Positions 10,018 through 25,000 of a stretch of 64,000 nucleotides of DNA are shown here, one piece after another. The notes beneath the pieces are model-generated. The model was not told the DNA's origin. It ran no database searches and saw only the letters and a list, made by a program, of their open reading frames with translations. Location: positions 177,059-241,058 of the forward strand of contig PYST01000014.1 in the NCBI GenBank assembly GCA_003049485.1, read 5' to 3'. A program made the position numbers and the translations under genes. This DNA comes from Ophioceras dolichostomum. Its lineage: Eukaryota; Ascomycota; Sordariomycetes; Magnaporthales; Ophioceraceae. Positions within the stretch are counted from its first letter, which is position 1; each line of letters opens with the position of its first letter.

Positions 10018-13000
10018 TCAAATCCCACCCTCAAGCGGCGGCGCATCATGCATGCTGACGTTGCTCCTCGCCGACGCATGAAGATGATGAAGACCCTGCA
10101 CGTCCCGTTCCCTATCCCTGTCCCTGTGGCTTTCCCTCTCCCTACCACTAGGGGTAGGCGTGGTGGGGGTAGTCCCCCTAGCCAACAAGCTAGCCCCTCC
10201 CGCGTCGGACGAAGGCGGCGCGAACGCTACGGGCCTCTTCCCCGCCGTCCCCGGTTTCGCGACCAGGACCTGCGCCGGGTAGACGACGATCTCGTCGTCG
10301 CCCACGCCGTCGTCGTCGCCCCTGCGCACGACGAGCGGGAAGAGCACGACGCGAACGGTGGCGCCCGCCGCCTCGAGCTCTTCGTTTGTTTGCTGCGCTC
10401 CCCCTCCGGAAGAACGCTCGTTCATGCCGCCGGCGTTGAAGGCGACCGTCTCGGCCAGGTCGCCGTTCGCGTCGTACTCCGGCTGCAGGGGCGGGAACAT
10501 CATGTACTCTGCGCGCTGGGTGCGCATCTCGATGGACAGGTCGACCGCCTCGCGAACGACACGCCGCAGCTGCGACTGGATCTGGTTCTCCAGGTTCGAG
10601 GGAGGGGGCAGGATCATGGACAAGGTCTGCAGCACGGCCTGCACGACGGCCTCGGTGTCCTTCTCGCGCTGGTCCGAGAATGACTCCCTCCGCGACAGCA
10701 GCGTCAAAGTGACAGCGCGCCACTGCCTCACCGCGTGAGGCGGCCCCACTTCCGACAGCTGCTTCTCCAGCGTCTTGAGCTTCTGGCGCTGCTCGCGGTC
10801 CATGCCGAACAGGTAGCGCGTGAAGACGAACTCCCAGATCATGGCCGTGGTCATGGCCATGAAGACGTCGCGCCTGCGCACGCGGTCGCGCAGGTAGTGG
10901 TCGACGTCCGAGCCGTCCAGCACGGCGTTGTCAAGCCGGTCGATGATCTTCTCGTCGTTGATCTCGGACGTGAGCCGACAGGCGCGCATGTCGGAGAACT
11001 TGGAGAAGCGGAGCACCCACTGCTGCACGTGCGAGCAGAGCTGCTGGCAGCGCGCGTCGAAGTGGTCGACGTCGTGGATCGTGAGGAAGTCGGTGCTACT
11101 GCTGTCGCCATGGCCGGCGCCCGAGCCGCCACCACTGCGGTCGGCGCGGGCTTGTTCTAGGATTTGTTTCTGTAGGTCGCGGATCTGCTCTTTGGCGGCC
11201 TCGAGCTGGTCGCGCAGCCTCTGTATCTCGGCGTCCTTTTCTTCTAGTGTCTTCGCGTGCGCGCCTTGAGCGTTGCGATTCAGCTCGAGCTCGCGCGCCG
11301 CGCCCTGGTGCTGCGCCTCGAGCGTGCGGTAGCGGTCGTTGTGCTGGACGGCCGACTGGGAGATGGCGCTCTGGAGGCCCTCGTTGACCTCGGTCAGGCG
11401 GTGCAGTTCTTGGGTGAGATAGGTGACGGATCGCTTGAGCGTCTCGATTTGCTCGTCGCGGTCGGCGAGGGCGGAGGTGGCCTTTTGCGACTGGGATAGG
11501 GAGCGTTCGGCTTGTGCGCGCGCCTCGGTGAGCGCGCGGTTCTCGGCCGCGAGCTGCTCGACGCGGGACTCGAGCTCCAGCACCTGCATGCTTTGGCGGC
11601 GGCGCATGCTGTGCGGCCTCGTGGGCGACCGCGGCGAGCCGATGCGGCCTTCGCCATAGCCATCCTGCAAGAAAGAGCAAAAGTTGCCGAGGTCAGCCGG
11701 TTGTTTGTGTTTTTTTGCGACGGATGAGGGATGGGACGAATTGAATTGAATTGAATTGAATTGATGCAACTCGGCATCAAACAAATCGGATGAAAAATAA
11801 ACAGTGAATAAATAAAACTTACGTAGACGTCGGTCATGTCCTTTGATCGGACACGCCCTTCGTTGGCGACCGGAGTGTTGTTGGAAGAGCTTCTGCCGCC
11901 AGCAGCAAGGGCAGCGGCGGCGGCAGCAGCTCCGAGTACACCGACAGTTGCGAGTGCTGCAGTGCTGGAACCTACTCCAGCAGCTCCAGCTGAAGAAGAA
12001 GCGGCGGAAGCTGGATCCTTTTGGCTTTCGTGGTGGTCCCGCTTGTCTTGGCCGCTTAGACCCTTGTCTAGGCCCTGGCCCTGGCCAATGGGCTGCCCGA
12101 TCAGGCTGCTTCGTTGGCTCAGTGATCGGAGGTCGCCACTGGCTCTGCGCCGAAGTGGGGGCGTGCCAGTGTAAGACCGTAGGCTGCCTGGCGTGTCAGG
12201 CCGCACCAAATTGAGCGGTTCGGGGGTTCGTAGTCGTGCCACGCCAGAATTGGACGCCACCCGTCTCTGGCTGATTGTCTGAGCTGGTGGTGATGGTCTC
12301 CCTACCGAGTGCGGCGACGATGTGTGAATGTGCCGAGTGGTGGTGGTGCTGGTCGTGATATTGTCTGATACGCTTCGTTGCTGGGGTGTCGAACTTCGTT
12401 GATGAGGCGTAGAGGTTCTTGCTGGTGCTGGTGCTGGTGCCGGTGCTGGTGCAACCTCTCCTCTGACCTCCTTAATTTCTCTTGCTAGAGGCGTGGAGGC
12501 GGCTGCTGGAACTGCAGCGCTCCGCAGCTCATGGTATTTGTCGTCCCGCTTCTTCTTGCCAACATCCAAGCTGCCGGTGTCGGGTTCAGGGGTCTCCATG
12601 CGAATATGCCTTGCCTTGGCTGGCTCCGGCGTCCGAGGCTGTGGTGCTGGCTCCCGAAGTCTGGGGGTGCCTGGCTTAGAGATAATGCCTCCTCGGGTGG
12701 TCTCACTCTCTGCGAGAGGGGAAGGTGTATGTGCATGCTTTGTCTTCTTCTCCTCGTGCCTGGTGAGAGCGAGGGCAGCAGCAGTGGCGGCTGCAGCGGC
12801 CGCCTCGAAAGCCCCAGGTGATCTAGATCTCCTGGCGTCCGAATGTGAGTGCGACGGCTCGGGGCTGAACCGCTTGACATCTAGGGTCCCGGGGGACGTC
12901 TCGGGCCAGTCTCGTAGGTGAACGCCACTGTCCCGCTGCTGACTGCCCTGGTCCTCGAATTTAGGGCGACACAAGACCGGGCTTGGCGAGTCTGGTATGT

Positions 13001-16000
13001 ATCCGCTGTCTCTGTTCAAGTCCGGCGCTGTCATCTTGGGTCTAGAGAGTCGGTGGTGCCTGTCGCCAACTTCCTCTTCTTCGCCCGGTACCTCCTCAAG
13101 GACGGGAGGTAGAATCCGGGACATCGACCTTCTCAGGCCACTAGGAGATTCACGACCATATGGAGAGAGTTGCGGGTCCCTGAGCAGGTCCCTTGACTGA
13201 GGTGGTCTCGTGGTCGAAGCGTCAAGAAGATCCTGTCGGCCGGGGCTCGGTATATCCATGTCCACATCTAGGCCCCGAGAGCTGGCAACGTCGCTGAGAG
13301 GCGCGTGTATTTGGCTTGCCATCAATCCGCGTGATGTTGACGTTGGCGGCGGCGTTGGCGGTAGGACCGGCGGTGCGGTTGCAATGTCGTGGATGGCTGG
13401 TGTTGCTCTTGGTGTCAGGTCAGCTGGTGATGCTGCTGAGTCCTTGACAGGATCCATGAGGCCACGGCTAGCAGGCATGGCGCCGCGCCCAAGGATTGGG
13501 CTCTCAGTTTCTCCAGAATCCTCGGTAGCCACGGTAGCCTCGGTAACCTCCCGTGTCAGCGGGATACCACCGCGTCTCCCGTTCTCGTCTGAAGACTCAA
13601 TGCCCTTATCGGTGGATGCACCGAAGCTGCGCTCCGAAGCTCGCGGGTCCACCTCGACTGTCTCTCGCACAGGTTCCGAGTCGATCACCATCGGCGAGCC
13701 CTGATCGATCGCCATCGGCGAGCCCTGGTCGACCGCCTTGCTGTCTTCCCCTTCTCCTTTTCCGGTCCCGGTACTATCATCCTCCACAGGGGCGTCGGGC
13801 ACATCCCAGAAATCGCCCACATCCGCATCGGCCCTCGAGCCTTCGACAATCTTCCTATCCGATCCCTCCCACAGCGCCGCGTCGTCGAACAAATCATCCT
13901 CCTGAGGCGACCGCTTGTCCACGTACTTTGACGACGACGACTTCTTCTTCACCTTCGTCTTCTTGGCAGACCCGCCGAACATCTGCGCCAGCGCCGCGAC
14001 GCCGCCTACGGCAGCCCCTCCAGCGACGACGGCAGCCTTGGCAACGTCCGTCTTGGAGGAGGAGTCGTTTTTGACAGGCGACTTCTTCCCGCTGGACTTG
14101 GGCTTTGGAGCAGGTGAACTCGTCGGCGAGCTTGAAAGCGGCTTGTCAAAGACGAGAGACGACTCCCCGCTCCGTCCCTCGTCGGCTGACTTCTTGGGCT
14201 TCTTGGACGGGGTAAGCGGGGGTTCAAAGGGAGGTTCATGAGAAATGCTGCTGCTTTCTTGAGCTGGCGTCAAGTCGACCCCGAGGCCCCTGGGTTCAGG
14301 CCCAGGTCCGGCGGGCGACATCCAGCGCGACACAGTTTTATCGGCAGGGGGACTCTCCAGGTCGAAACCCGAGCCAGCGGTTCGCTGGCTGAACAGCCTA
14401 GGAACATGCCCATCGGCCAGGAACGTGTCAGAGTCGTGCCGGGTCATCAGCGCCAGGCCTCCTCCACCCGAGCTGTCTGTCGGCTCATGCAGAAGTCTCA
14501 GCACATGTCCATCCCCGAGGAAGGTTTCGGTGCCATCACGAGTCATCAGATTCACACCGACTGGTGTTTGCGGGCTGGTCTGCGCAGATAAATCGGGCTC
14601 CTTCCCCTTGGATCCGAGAGCAGCGGCCACGGCCGGGTGGATCTCAACGTTCCCACCGAGGTCGAGCGGTTCCGCGGGTTGAAATGGTGTTCGAGGTCGA
14701 GAGGCTGGCATTGGCTTGAAGTAATCGTCCTCGATCTTGGTCTTGGGAGAAACTCCTTCGATCTGCTTCGGTTTCTCACCAGCAGGGCTGCTGGGTGATT
14801 CAGCTGGTACCGATTCTTCAAGTTGGGCCAGATCAAGAACTATCTTCTTGGACTTCTTGGATTTCTTCTTGCTGGACTTCTCGGCTGGGGAGTCTAGGAC
14901 CTCGCTGACGACGTCTCGAGTCGTCTCGCTAGGAGCAAGCATTGATGCGCTGCTGCTGGCCTCCTCAGTGGTCTTTTCGCTGTCGAGAGGCGCTTCAACT
15001 ACTTGAACTTCCTCTTCGCGGGAAAGGACTTCAGGCTCCTTGCTAACAATCGGGGTGATGTTACCCGAGGCGGACTCGGACCCGGATTGTTTCCCACCCT
15101 TCTTTTTCTTGCCTTTCTTGCCAGACTTCTTGACCACAAACTCGGGGAATTCGTCGTCCGCAACAACAGCGCTGGGTTCGGGTACGACCACGTCCTCCTC
15201 AGGAGCTTTCTCGAGCTCGAGCGCACGGGGTTCCGTCGCGCTTGGGGTAGGGACTTCGACTTCAGGCTCAGCAAGCTGCTGTTCTTCCTCAACGATCTTG
15301 GCTTCATCCACAGTGGGCAAGGAGGTTGGTTCTGGTTCTGGGGTGAGGGCCCGAGTTTCGGCCACGACTGGAATGTCGTCGAGGTGGCTGTCTTCTGGAA
15401 TACTGACTGCCGGGGGAGTGGCGACATCGCGTTCTTTGACAGAGAAATCCGTAGTTTCGAAGCTAGCCGTGTCGGGTTCCAACGAGAGGCGGCGTGGAAC
15501 ATCAGCTGGCACTGCCGCGCTGGCTGTTGGGCTGGACGGGACTTCGCGTTCCAAGACTGGCATCTCGGCCTCAGGAGCAGGCCGGTCATCCGCGCTTGGG
15601 AGAGGAGCGCCTGGTCTGGGCTCCTCCTCCACCGGCGCAGGGGTGAGGGCACCAGACGTCAGTTCGGAGCCAGATTGAGCTTGACCCTTTTTGGCCTTCT
15701 TCTTGTCCTTCTTTGACTTCTTGGTTGTGACGAAGCCAGCGAAGTCGTCTTCCCAGCCTGCAGATTCCTTAGGCGCTTCACCAAGCTCTTCATACGCGGG
15801 GATCTGGGAAGGAGTTGCTGGGCCTTCAGTGACCTCAGCAAGGTCTTGCTCCTGGGTGGTGACGGCCGGAGTGACGGCTCCCGATGCAGGCTCGGACTCG
15901 CTCTGCAGCAAGCCTTTCTTCTTTTTCTTGTCCTTTTTGGATTTCTTTGTCGTGAAGACATCGTCATCCCAGCCTGCGGACTGCTTGGGCGTGTCGGCCT

Positions 16001-19000
16001 GCTCCTCGGCGAGTTGGGCAGCAGGGGTAAAAGTGCCTGCTTCGGGGAGCACGTCGACAATCTCAACAACCGGCTCCTCGGGGACTTGAGCAACTGTTAT
16101 TGGCGCCTCAGGAGTTTCGTCAACGACTGGGTCTTGGGTGATGACAGGCGTGGCTGCACCAGACGCAGGCTCAGAGTCGCTCTGCAGCAGGAGGCCTTTC
16201 TTCTTTTTCTTATCCTTCTTCGATTTCTTAGTTGCGAAGCCTCCAAAGTTATCATCCCAACTGGCGGATTGTTCAGGCTCTTTCGGGTTTTCGACCTCCT
16301 GGGAAGGCTGGACCGTTGATGGCGTCTCTGGAATCTCATCAATGACCATAGGCACGGGCGGTTCTTGCTCTTCAGCTTGAAGAACGGCGGGCGTGATCGC
16401 GCCAGACGCCGGCTCAGAGTCGCTCTGCAAGAGCCCCTTCTTCTTTTTCTTGTCCTTTTTGGACTTTTTGACTGCAAAGCCACCGAAGTCTCCTTCTGCT
16501 GGAGCGGCGGTTTCGGAATCCTGGACATGCTCGATTGGCTGCTGCTCGCGCTCCTCGATGATAGGAGGCTCGTCGCTTATTCTCGTCGACGTTTGCGGGA
16601 CCTCATCGACGACCATCGGCTCGCCTTGTTCTGGCTCCTGGACGAAAGGCAGCGGGGTAATGGCACCGGAAGCCGCACCGGAGGGCGGCTCCGAGTCAGA
16701 CTGAAGCGTTCCCTTCTTTTTCTTGTCTTTCTTGGGCTTCTTGACTGCGAAGCTTCTGAAGCCGAAATCGTCATCTACAGGAGCGGGTACAGGAGCGGGG
16801 TCTTCAGGCTGTGTGACCACTTCGACTGGTTGGTCATGCTCCTCGATGGTAGGTGGAAGGTCGCTGGAGATTGTTGCCGTCTGTGGGATATCGTCCACGA
16901 CCACAGGCTCCGCTGGCTCAGGCTCCTGGACAAGGGGCATTGGAGTGATGGCGCCGGAAGCTGGCTCAGAATCGGACTGCAGAGTTCCCTTCCTCCTTTT
17001 CTTATCATTTTTCGACTTCTTGACGGAGATCGGCGGAAACTCGTCTTCTGCGGCGACGATTGTTGGGTCAACTCCGCTTGAATCATGTGGGGGCGCCTCT
17101 TGGCTGAGAGCGGGCATTCTAGTGTCGAGGCTCTCGCTCTCCAGTGGCTCGGAAACTGGCAATTCATCGAGGACAGGGGGAGTGTTACGGAGATCGACAT
17201 TCTCGATAATCAATGACCTTGAAGCTGGCAAGATCTCCTCTTGAGCAAGAGGAGGCGTCTTGGTGCCGAGGGCCTCACTCTCGAGCGACCTAGCTGCTGC
17301 TGTCGGGTCCTCAGGGAGAGTGGCTTGAGTACTTTCCTTGATGCTAGAGGTAGAGGACTGCTCAACAACAGGGGTGAGAGTCCCTGATGCGGGTTCAGAG
17401 TCAGAGACCAGGGTGTTCTTGCGCTTCTTGTCCTTCCTGTCCTTCTTCGAATTCTTCTTTGTCATCGTGAAGTCGCTGAAGTCGGGCTCTTTGCTAGCCA
17501 GCTCATGAGCTCCCACAGCTAGGGCACCGAGGGCTGCCACGCCTGCGGCTGCGCCAAGTGCCATCTCGAGTCCTCCCCAGGAGCCCTCTTCGCGGTCGTC
17601 TCCCGGCAGCGGTTCGGAAGCAGGTTCGACCAGCTCGCGCTTTGAGAGTGTGACATCCGCTTCTTCGATGCTTGGCTGTGCAGCGGCTGGGCTCTCATCG
17701 AGAGATGGTACAGTATGGCTTTGGGAATGACTCTCCTCAGACTCAGCGGGAGCTTCAACATTGCTGCTCTCTGCATCTCGTTGCTCGAACTCAAGGTGGG
17801 CATCTGGAGCCGGTTGAAGAGTTTCAGCCTCCTGGATTGTCTTTTCATCCAACTCCTCAGGAAAGTCCCTGACAGCATCAAGGGTTGGGCTCTGATGCTC
17901 GCTGCTGGCTGGCGGAAGCGAAACGACTGTCAGGTTATCAGCTAGCGGAGTGCCAACGATATCGAGAGCGCTGGAGCGCCCAGGCTCGTCAACGATGGCA
18001 GGCTCGTCACCGATGGCAGGTTCGTCAGCGATGGCAGGCTCATCAACGATGGCAGGCTCGTCAGCGATGACAGGCTCGTCAACGATCGGAGGTTCGACGA
18101 TGGCTGTACCCTGAGACTCCGGCTCGGCAACAGGCTCGGCGACGGCGGGCTCGACAGGGCTATCTCGAGAAGGCTCTCCTGATTGAACAGCGGGCTCCTC
18201 TTGCAGCGGAGTGTCGATAATATCGAGACCGCTGGAGGGCTGAGGTTCGTCTACGATGGCAGGTTCGCTGAAAGCTGTGCTTTGAGGCTCGGGCTCGGGC
18301 TCGGCAACAGACTCGGCGACGACGGGCTCAGCAGGGCTATCGAAAGAAGGCTCTCCTGACTGAATAGCGGGCTCGTCTTGCAGAACAACAGACTGGGAGC
18401 GGGACTTCGAGTCTTTGTCCTTCTTGGCTTTACGCTTGTCCTTCTTCGACTTCTTGACCGGGCCCCACTCATCCAGGGCCTCGTCGTCGCCAGTCGCCGC
18501 CACCGACGAGTTGAGAGCCGCCACAGGTGCAGCACCAGGCTCTTGCGAGGAGGGCTCCTCACTGGTCGATTGCGGCGGGGGTGTTGTGCTTCGCTCGACT
18601 GATGGCTCTGGAGCGGGGCTTTCAAGCTCTGGCGGTGGCGTACTCTGCACCTGGATCGAGCTCCTCTTGCCCTTTTTCTTGTCCTTCTTTGACTTCTTGA
18701 CGACGAAGGATTCAAAAGACGGCTCTTCTTGCTGCTCATCTTCACGGGGAGTGCTGGTCTCAGGTTCCGGGAGCGACTCCGGCACGGGGATCTTGGCCAC
18801 GGAAGATTCCTCAAGAGTAATGGGCTGAGCGGAGTCGACCTCATCCTCAGGTTGCGAGGATTTGATCTCACCAACTAACTCTTGAGGAAGATCCTCCATT
18901 GAGGAATCCGGAACATCCTTAACAGCCTCAAGCTCGAGTGCCGGTTGATCTGTTGGCTTGTCCTCTGCCGATACGACATCGGGCAGCTGGCTGATCTCCA

Positions 19001-22000
19001 GGTCGGCCGCTTCAACTTCGCCCTGAGGCAAAGTCGTCTCGCCACTGGCTGTTGTGTCAATAGCCTCACCAATGTCCAGCGACTGTGAGGTCTGTTCGAC
19101 GACTTCGACAGGCTGAGCTGTCTCGGGTTCTTTTTCTGGGAGAGGCTCGGCTGGGCTCTCGTCTTTGCTCAGGGGAGTTGCGGCACCAGATGATTCCCCC
19201 TGCTCGGGCTCCCATGACATGGCCTGCCTCTTCTTGTTCTTTTTCTTGTCTTTCTTCGACTTCTTGGTCGTGAAGGCGGAAGGCCACTCATCAGATGCGG
19301 GAGCCGTGTCCTCGTAGGCAAGTTGCTCGGATCCCACGGCTGGCTGCGTGTCGAGGGGCGCTGGTACGTCCACATTTTGGGCTTCAACAGTGGACAAGGG
19401 CTCAGCTGGGAGATCCCCGGCAGGTTCATCCACCAGCGTGGCGGGAGCGTCGGCAAAAGGCGAGATGGAGGGCTCAATGGATGGCTGCTCTGGAAGGTCG
19501 ATAGAAGACAATTCGGCGAGAGTCTGCTCTGCCGAGGGCTCAACGGGAGGCTGCTCTGGAACGTCGACAGAGGGCGTCTCGACGAGTGTCTCCTCTGCCG
19601 AGGGCTCAACAGGCGGCTGCTCCGGAAGGTCGATAGAAGGCGCCTCAACGAGTGGCTGCTCTTTAGAGGGCTCAAGGGGCTGTTCGATGGGAGTTTCAAC
19701 GGGCTCTTGAAGGGCTGAAGGCTCAGAGGATGCCTGGACTGCAGACTCGAGCAGGGGTGCGTCCTCGGTGAATTTGGCTACCTCCTCCAGGTCGACCTGA
19801 GCACCGGTGGAAGGCAGCCCGGACGACTCTGTTGGAACGTCTAGCGTCAAGCTCTCGGCCTCGAGATCGGGGGGAGGAACGAAGGCAGATTGAATCGGTG
19901 TCGCGGCCGTAGTGGACGGCTCAGCAGGGGAGGCAGACTCAGACCAAGCCAAGGCGGATTTTTTCTTTTTCTTCTTATCTTTCTTGGATGGCTTCACGAA
20001 AGGCTCCGGGGCCGTCTCGTCAACCACGGGTGGGTGCTCGCTAGACGCCTGCTCGAGAGGGTGGGATTGCTCTTCAACTTGGGCGGGCTGCTCGTCGGGT
20101 ATCTGCTCGGGTTGTGCAGTCTCGAGTTGGCCGGTTTCGACCTCCTCGGAAACAGGCTTCTGAGACTCTTCCTCCACAGCAGAGGGAATCTCTTCCGGCT
20201 TCTCAAGTTCCACGGGGGTGGCCGTGCCGCTAACAGGTCTGTCGTCCTTGTCTTGACCTTTGCCTTTGCCTTTTTTCTTGTCCTTCTTCTTGTCTTTCTT
20301 GGACTTCTTGACAATGACCGGGAACTCGTCGTCGGCCACAGCAGCAGCTGGGGACTCCTCCTGGACAGGGGGCTCGTCGACAATGTCATCCTTTTGATCG
20401 GAATCCTTCTCCAGCTGATCTGGTTGGCGCTCATCCTGTGGACTGACAACATCCAAGCTCGTATGATCTTCGCTACTGACTTGACCAAGCGCTGGCTCAT
20501 CTTGCGGGGTAGGCTGTTGGGGCTCAGATTCGGAGATCTGAGGCTCCTCAGGCGGAGAAGTGGAAGCCTCCCGGAACGGACCCGTGCTGACAAGTTCGTC
20601 CGCATGCGTAGCCGAACTGGTCGGTTCTTTTTCATCGGCTACCTGCTCCTCTACTTCGAGAGACCTCTGAGGTTCGTCCTCAAGTGGCTTCTGGACCTCA
20701 TCCTCGAACGGCTTCTGGGGTTCGTCATCGAGCTGTGGCTTGACATCCTCCCCAAGCATGGCCTCCTGAGACGTTTGTTCAGCCGTAGGCTGCTCCAGAA
20801 GAGCAGCTGCAGCTTCATCAACGGCAACTGGTGCAGCCGGGAGGTCCTCTGGGGCCTGAAGCGGTGCATCTTGGCTTTCCTCGTCTAGAGCGCCGGATGT
20901 CGAACTGCTAGGCAATGGAGCATCGGACAAAGACTTGCTCTTGTCATCCTCACCAACGTCAGGCTTCAGAGGCTCATTCTCCTCTTCCAGAGTGACTTGA
21001 GAGACATAGGCCTCGGCATCACGGCTCTTGCTGTCCTCAGACGGCACGTCGAACGCGACACTCATCCGCTTCTTCTTCTTGTCCTTCTTTGACTTCTTTG
21101 TTGTAGAGAACTCGGTGAAATCAAGAGGGGTAGATGAGCCCCCTTCATCCGGCGTAGCAATGGCCGACGTGTCTCTGGAGTGCTCTTCCCCTGATGGAGG
21201 GAGGAGCGCCGTGGTGGGTTGAGAGAGCTCTTCGTTCTGTGGCGGCGTTGACTGGGAGGATGAAGCCTGTCCTTTCTTTCCCTTCTTTCCCTTCTTGCCC
21301 TTCTTCGAGGGTGTGGCCCAGAAATCTTCTTCAGGCTCTTGAGGGGTGACGTCGGCTTGTTGCTGTTGCTGTTGGATGTCGATAGATGAAGGCTGGGTTG
21401 TTGCCTCCTCAGGCTGAGTTGTTGCCTCCTCAGGCTGAACGACATCTGTGGAATCTGGCGGCGCGTCGGCAGGCACTTCTTGACTTTCCGTAAATGGCTG
21501 AACTTCCTTGTCGTCAGCCAGCTGAGGCTCCGAAGTACGATCAGCTTCAGGCTGAGAATCGACCTCCACAGCTGCACTGCCCTTCTCGTCGACTGATGGC
21601 TCTTCGGGAGGGAGCAGGCCCTGTTTCTTCAGCTTCCTGAGCTCCTTTTTGGATAGCTTCACAACGGGGGCGACCTCCGCCTCCTGTTCAACCGTCTCTG
21701 CAGGGACGAGCTCCTTGGGGGCTCCTTGCGGTTCCTTTACCTGCTCCTCAGGAGATTGGCCCTCCTCAGCACTTGTTGTCTCAGGGAGGGCGCGCTCATC
21801 GCTTGGCTCCGTGGCAGTAAGATCCTGCGCCTCCGGGCTTGGAAGCCGTGCAACAGGTTCAACAGGCTCGGCAGGTTCGGCAGGCTCGGCAGGCTCAACA
21901 GGCTCAACAGGCTCAAGGACCTCAACAATCTCAGGCGCATCGCTGCTGTGAGGCTCTTCGACCTCGAGAGCTGTGCTAGGGGGCACAGCCTCCTCGATAT

Positions 22001-25000
22001 CGGGTGTCACAGTCGTTGTAGCCTCGACTGCGACGTCGCCCTGCGGCTCCTCGACCTCCTCTTGAACAGGAACTAGGTCGGAAACAAGTCCTTGAGAATC
22101 GGCCACCTCAGGTGGCTCAACGTCAGTTGGCCCTTCAAGGCTGACAGGCTGGTCCAAGTCTACATCTCGGGGCGAAAGGAGGTCATCTCTGAGCTCCGTC
22201 GAGTCTTTTTCAGCACTAGTATCGATGATGCTAGGGAGTTCGGCCTCATCGGAGGGCAAAGAATCCTGAACGGGTGGTGCTGTTTCGACCGCGGCAACAG
22301 CACCGATATCTTTTTCCCCAGGCTGCTCGACCTCACGCGTCTCTCCTACCGGTGTTCCAGGTCCCGTTTCGGCCGGCGTGCTAGGTTGAGATTGTGAGGC
22401 CTCACCCTTCTTCTTCTTGCCCTTCTTAGCTTTCTTGCCGGAAGATTTCGTCTCCCCCAAAGGTTCCCAAGGCTCCTCGTCTGCCGGACGATCAGCTTCC
22501 GCTGCTTGGGTGCTGGCGATGACGGCGGCAGCGGCGGCGGCAGCAGCACCTGTGGCGAGAACGGCTGCAGGCGCTGTCAGATCTGGCATGGTCTCCCCTT
22601 CTCCGGAGTCTTTGGGGAGATCGGCAGGCGGCTCATCATTCTCGGGCGACAACTGCGAGGCTTTCTTCTTGTTCTTCTTCTTGCCTTTCCTGCCGGTGGT
22701 AACCTCAGGCCATTCGTCGTCCTGTGGAGGTTGCTGAGGCTCAGGTTGAGACTGAGTGGCGAAGTCATCATCCACTGGCTTTCCTGGAAGCTCGGTCTGC
22801 TTATCCAGAGCAGGCTCTTGGAGGGAGGACCTCTCTGGAAGATCGTCTTCGCACTGAATCTTGCTGAGGCTGCCAGCGGACTGGTCCACGGCGGGAGTTG
22901 TGTCTTCCTCTTGGACAGGAGAGGGTTCGAGAGCAGCTTGCTTCTTCTTGGAGGCCTTCTTGCCCTTCTTCTTGGACGAACGAGATTCCGTCTGCCAATC
23001 CATGGTTTCGGACGGCTCATCTGGGACAGCAACGATGTTGCTTGTCTCGGGAGGAGAAAACAAGCTAGAATCAGCAACCTGAGGTTCAGGCTCCTCGAGG
23101 ACGGACCGGTCTGCAACATCGCCGACTGGGGCGGCGGACACAACAGCTTCGTCATCGTCACCAATACCAGTTCCACTATCACTACCAACTGCGAGACCCT
23201 GGACAACAGCTGGCGTCTCCAGCTCAGCTTGTTCGCCAAGAACCAGTTTATCATCGAGAGGTTGGGAGTCACTTATTTCGGCGGGAGGGAGGTCCTGCGC
23301 TGATCTCGACAGTGGGTCGTTGGGCAGCGAAATAGCGGTGTCGGCGCTGTCTGTGGGTGTGTCGCGTGGTGATTTGCTCTCTGGTCCAGGGCCTGACAGG
23401 GGCTCCTCGGAATCCCCACTCGGATCCACAGTTCGCGAGTCCACGACTGGGGATGCGGAGACAAGCTCCCGTTGTTCAGATCCAGGCAAGGTCTCCATGG
23501 GGACCTCGATGGGGACCTCGATGGGCTCCTCGATGGGCTCCTCGATGGGCTCCTCGATGGGCTCCTCGATAGCTCTGTCCTGGAGGGAGCTAGACACATC
23601 GACGGCACCGACCTCCTGGCTCTCTGAGGTCGTCAACTCTTGCTGCTCAGGCTTGCTGTCGTCGGGAAGAGTCTCATGGCCGTCGCCGGCAAGAAATGGC
23701 GTCGAAGAAGCATCGGCCAGATCCTTGGCCACCTCCTCCTTTGGGAGCTCGCCGTCCCCACTGGCCGCTAGGCTTGGCTGGAGTGTGGAGGCGACTCCAT
23801 CCGCGACTCTTAAATCGGCGGTTTCGGGCTCGGTGGGGACGATCGTCTCCGTAGCTGCCGCCGACTCGATCTGATGCGTTACACCGCTTAGGGGCCCATC
23901 GGCAGAAGGGATGACTTCACGATCGACCGGAGGCGTGGAAACGAGAGGCTGCTCTTCCTGGGCAGCTGATGCTGCGTTGTCTAGACTCTTGGGCTGCTCC
24001 GTTGCCGATTCGAGCTGAAGCAATCCACCGCTCAGCGAGCCCTCGTCAGCTGGAGGGAAGCCTTCGGGATCGGCTGGAGGAGTAGCGGAGGCGAGAAGCA
24101 GCTCTTCTTGACGTGTGGCGCCATCATCTAGGCTCTTGGCCAGCTCTTGACTCAGGGCTGAATCGTCCAGGCTCCCAGCAGGCTGCTCCAAGGGAGGCTC
24201 CTTAGCCACGAAGTCGCCGGGAGTAGAGTAGAGCTCAGGCGTCGTTGAACCACTATCCTCAGGCTCCCAGAGCGCGACGGCGGCTTTCTTGCCCTTCTTC
24301 TTCTTGCCTTTTTTGCCGGACTTGACAGAGCTGAACGACTCTTCCGTAGCAAGGGTCTCAGAGATGGTTGTTGGCTCCTGCTCCTGTTCGGCCGGCTGTG
24401 ATTCCTGGCCTGGCTCAGAGCCCGGAACAGCGACTGGCTCGATTTCTCGTGACGCATCGAGACTACCGCTGTCTTTGGTCTCCAGTTCCTCGACAGGCTG
24501 GACGGCGGCGCGTTCCGCATCTTCGACTTCATCAACAGGGGCACTAGCAGCCGGAGCGTCCTCGCCTTGCAAGTCGGCTTCGGCTTGGCTCGGCTCCGGC
24601 TCGCTGGCAAGCCTGGGCTGCTTGCCTTTCTGTTTCTTCTTCTTGCCCTTCTTCGAAGTAGTCGTGACGAATTGATCGGTGCCTGATGTCGTGCCAGATT
24701 TGAGATCACCCGCGCCCTCTTGCTCTGGCAGATCGCCGGTGAGGAGAGTCTCCTGTTCTGGGAGGTTCTCCGCGATGATCTCACGCTGCTCCTCCTCGAC
24801 CTCTTGAGCATTGTCGGATTCGGATGCGATGGGAGCAAGAGTTGCCGGCTCAAGAACCTCAAGATCGGTAGTAGGCTGAGGCTCGAGTGCGGCAACATCA
24901 TCGCTCTCGGTCTTCTCGGCTTCGAGGCTGCTAGGCTCAGACTTGGGAATGTCTTTCTGCTCAACCGAGTCGTCCTGGGGCCACTGCTCGTCCAGAGTCT

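Noticed and set aside
10018..11784. A separate ~588-residue gene for the coiled-coil/C-terminal domain
   Set aside because: Its first ~40 codons are intron sequence with a (GAATT)5 tract. A consensus phase-0 intron joins it to the giant upstream exon, and this domain is the known end of the Lah proteins.
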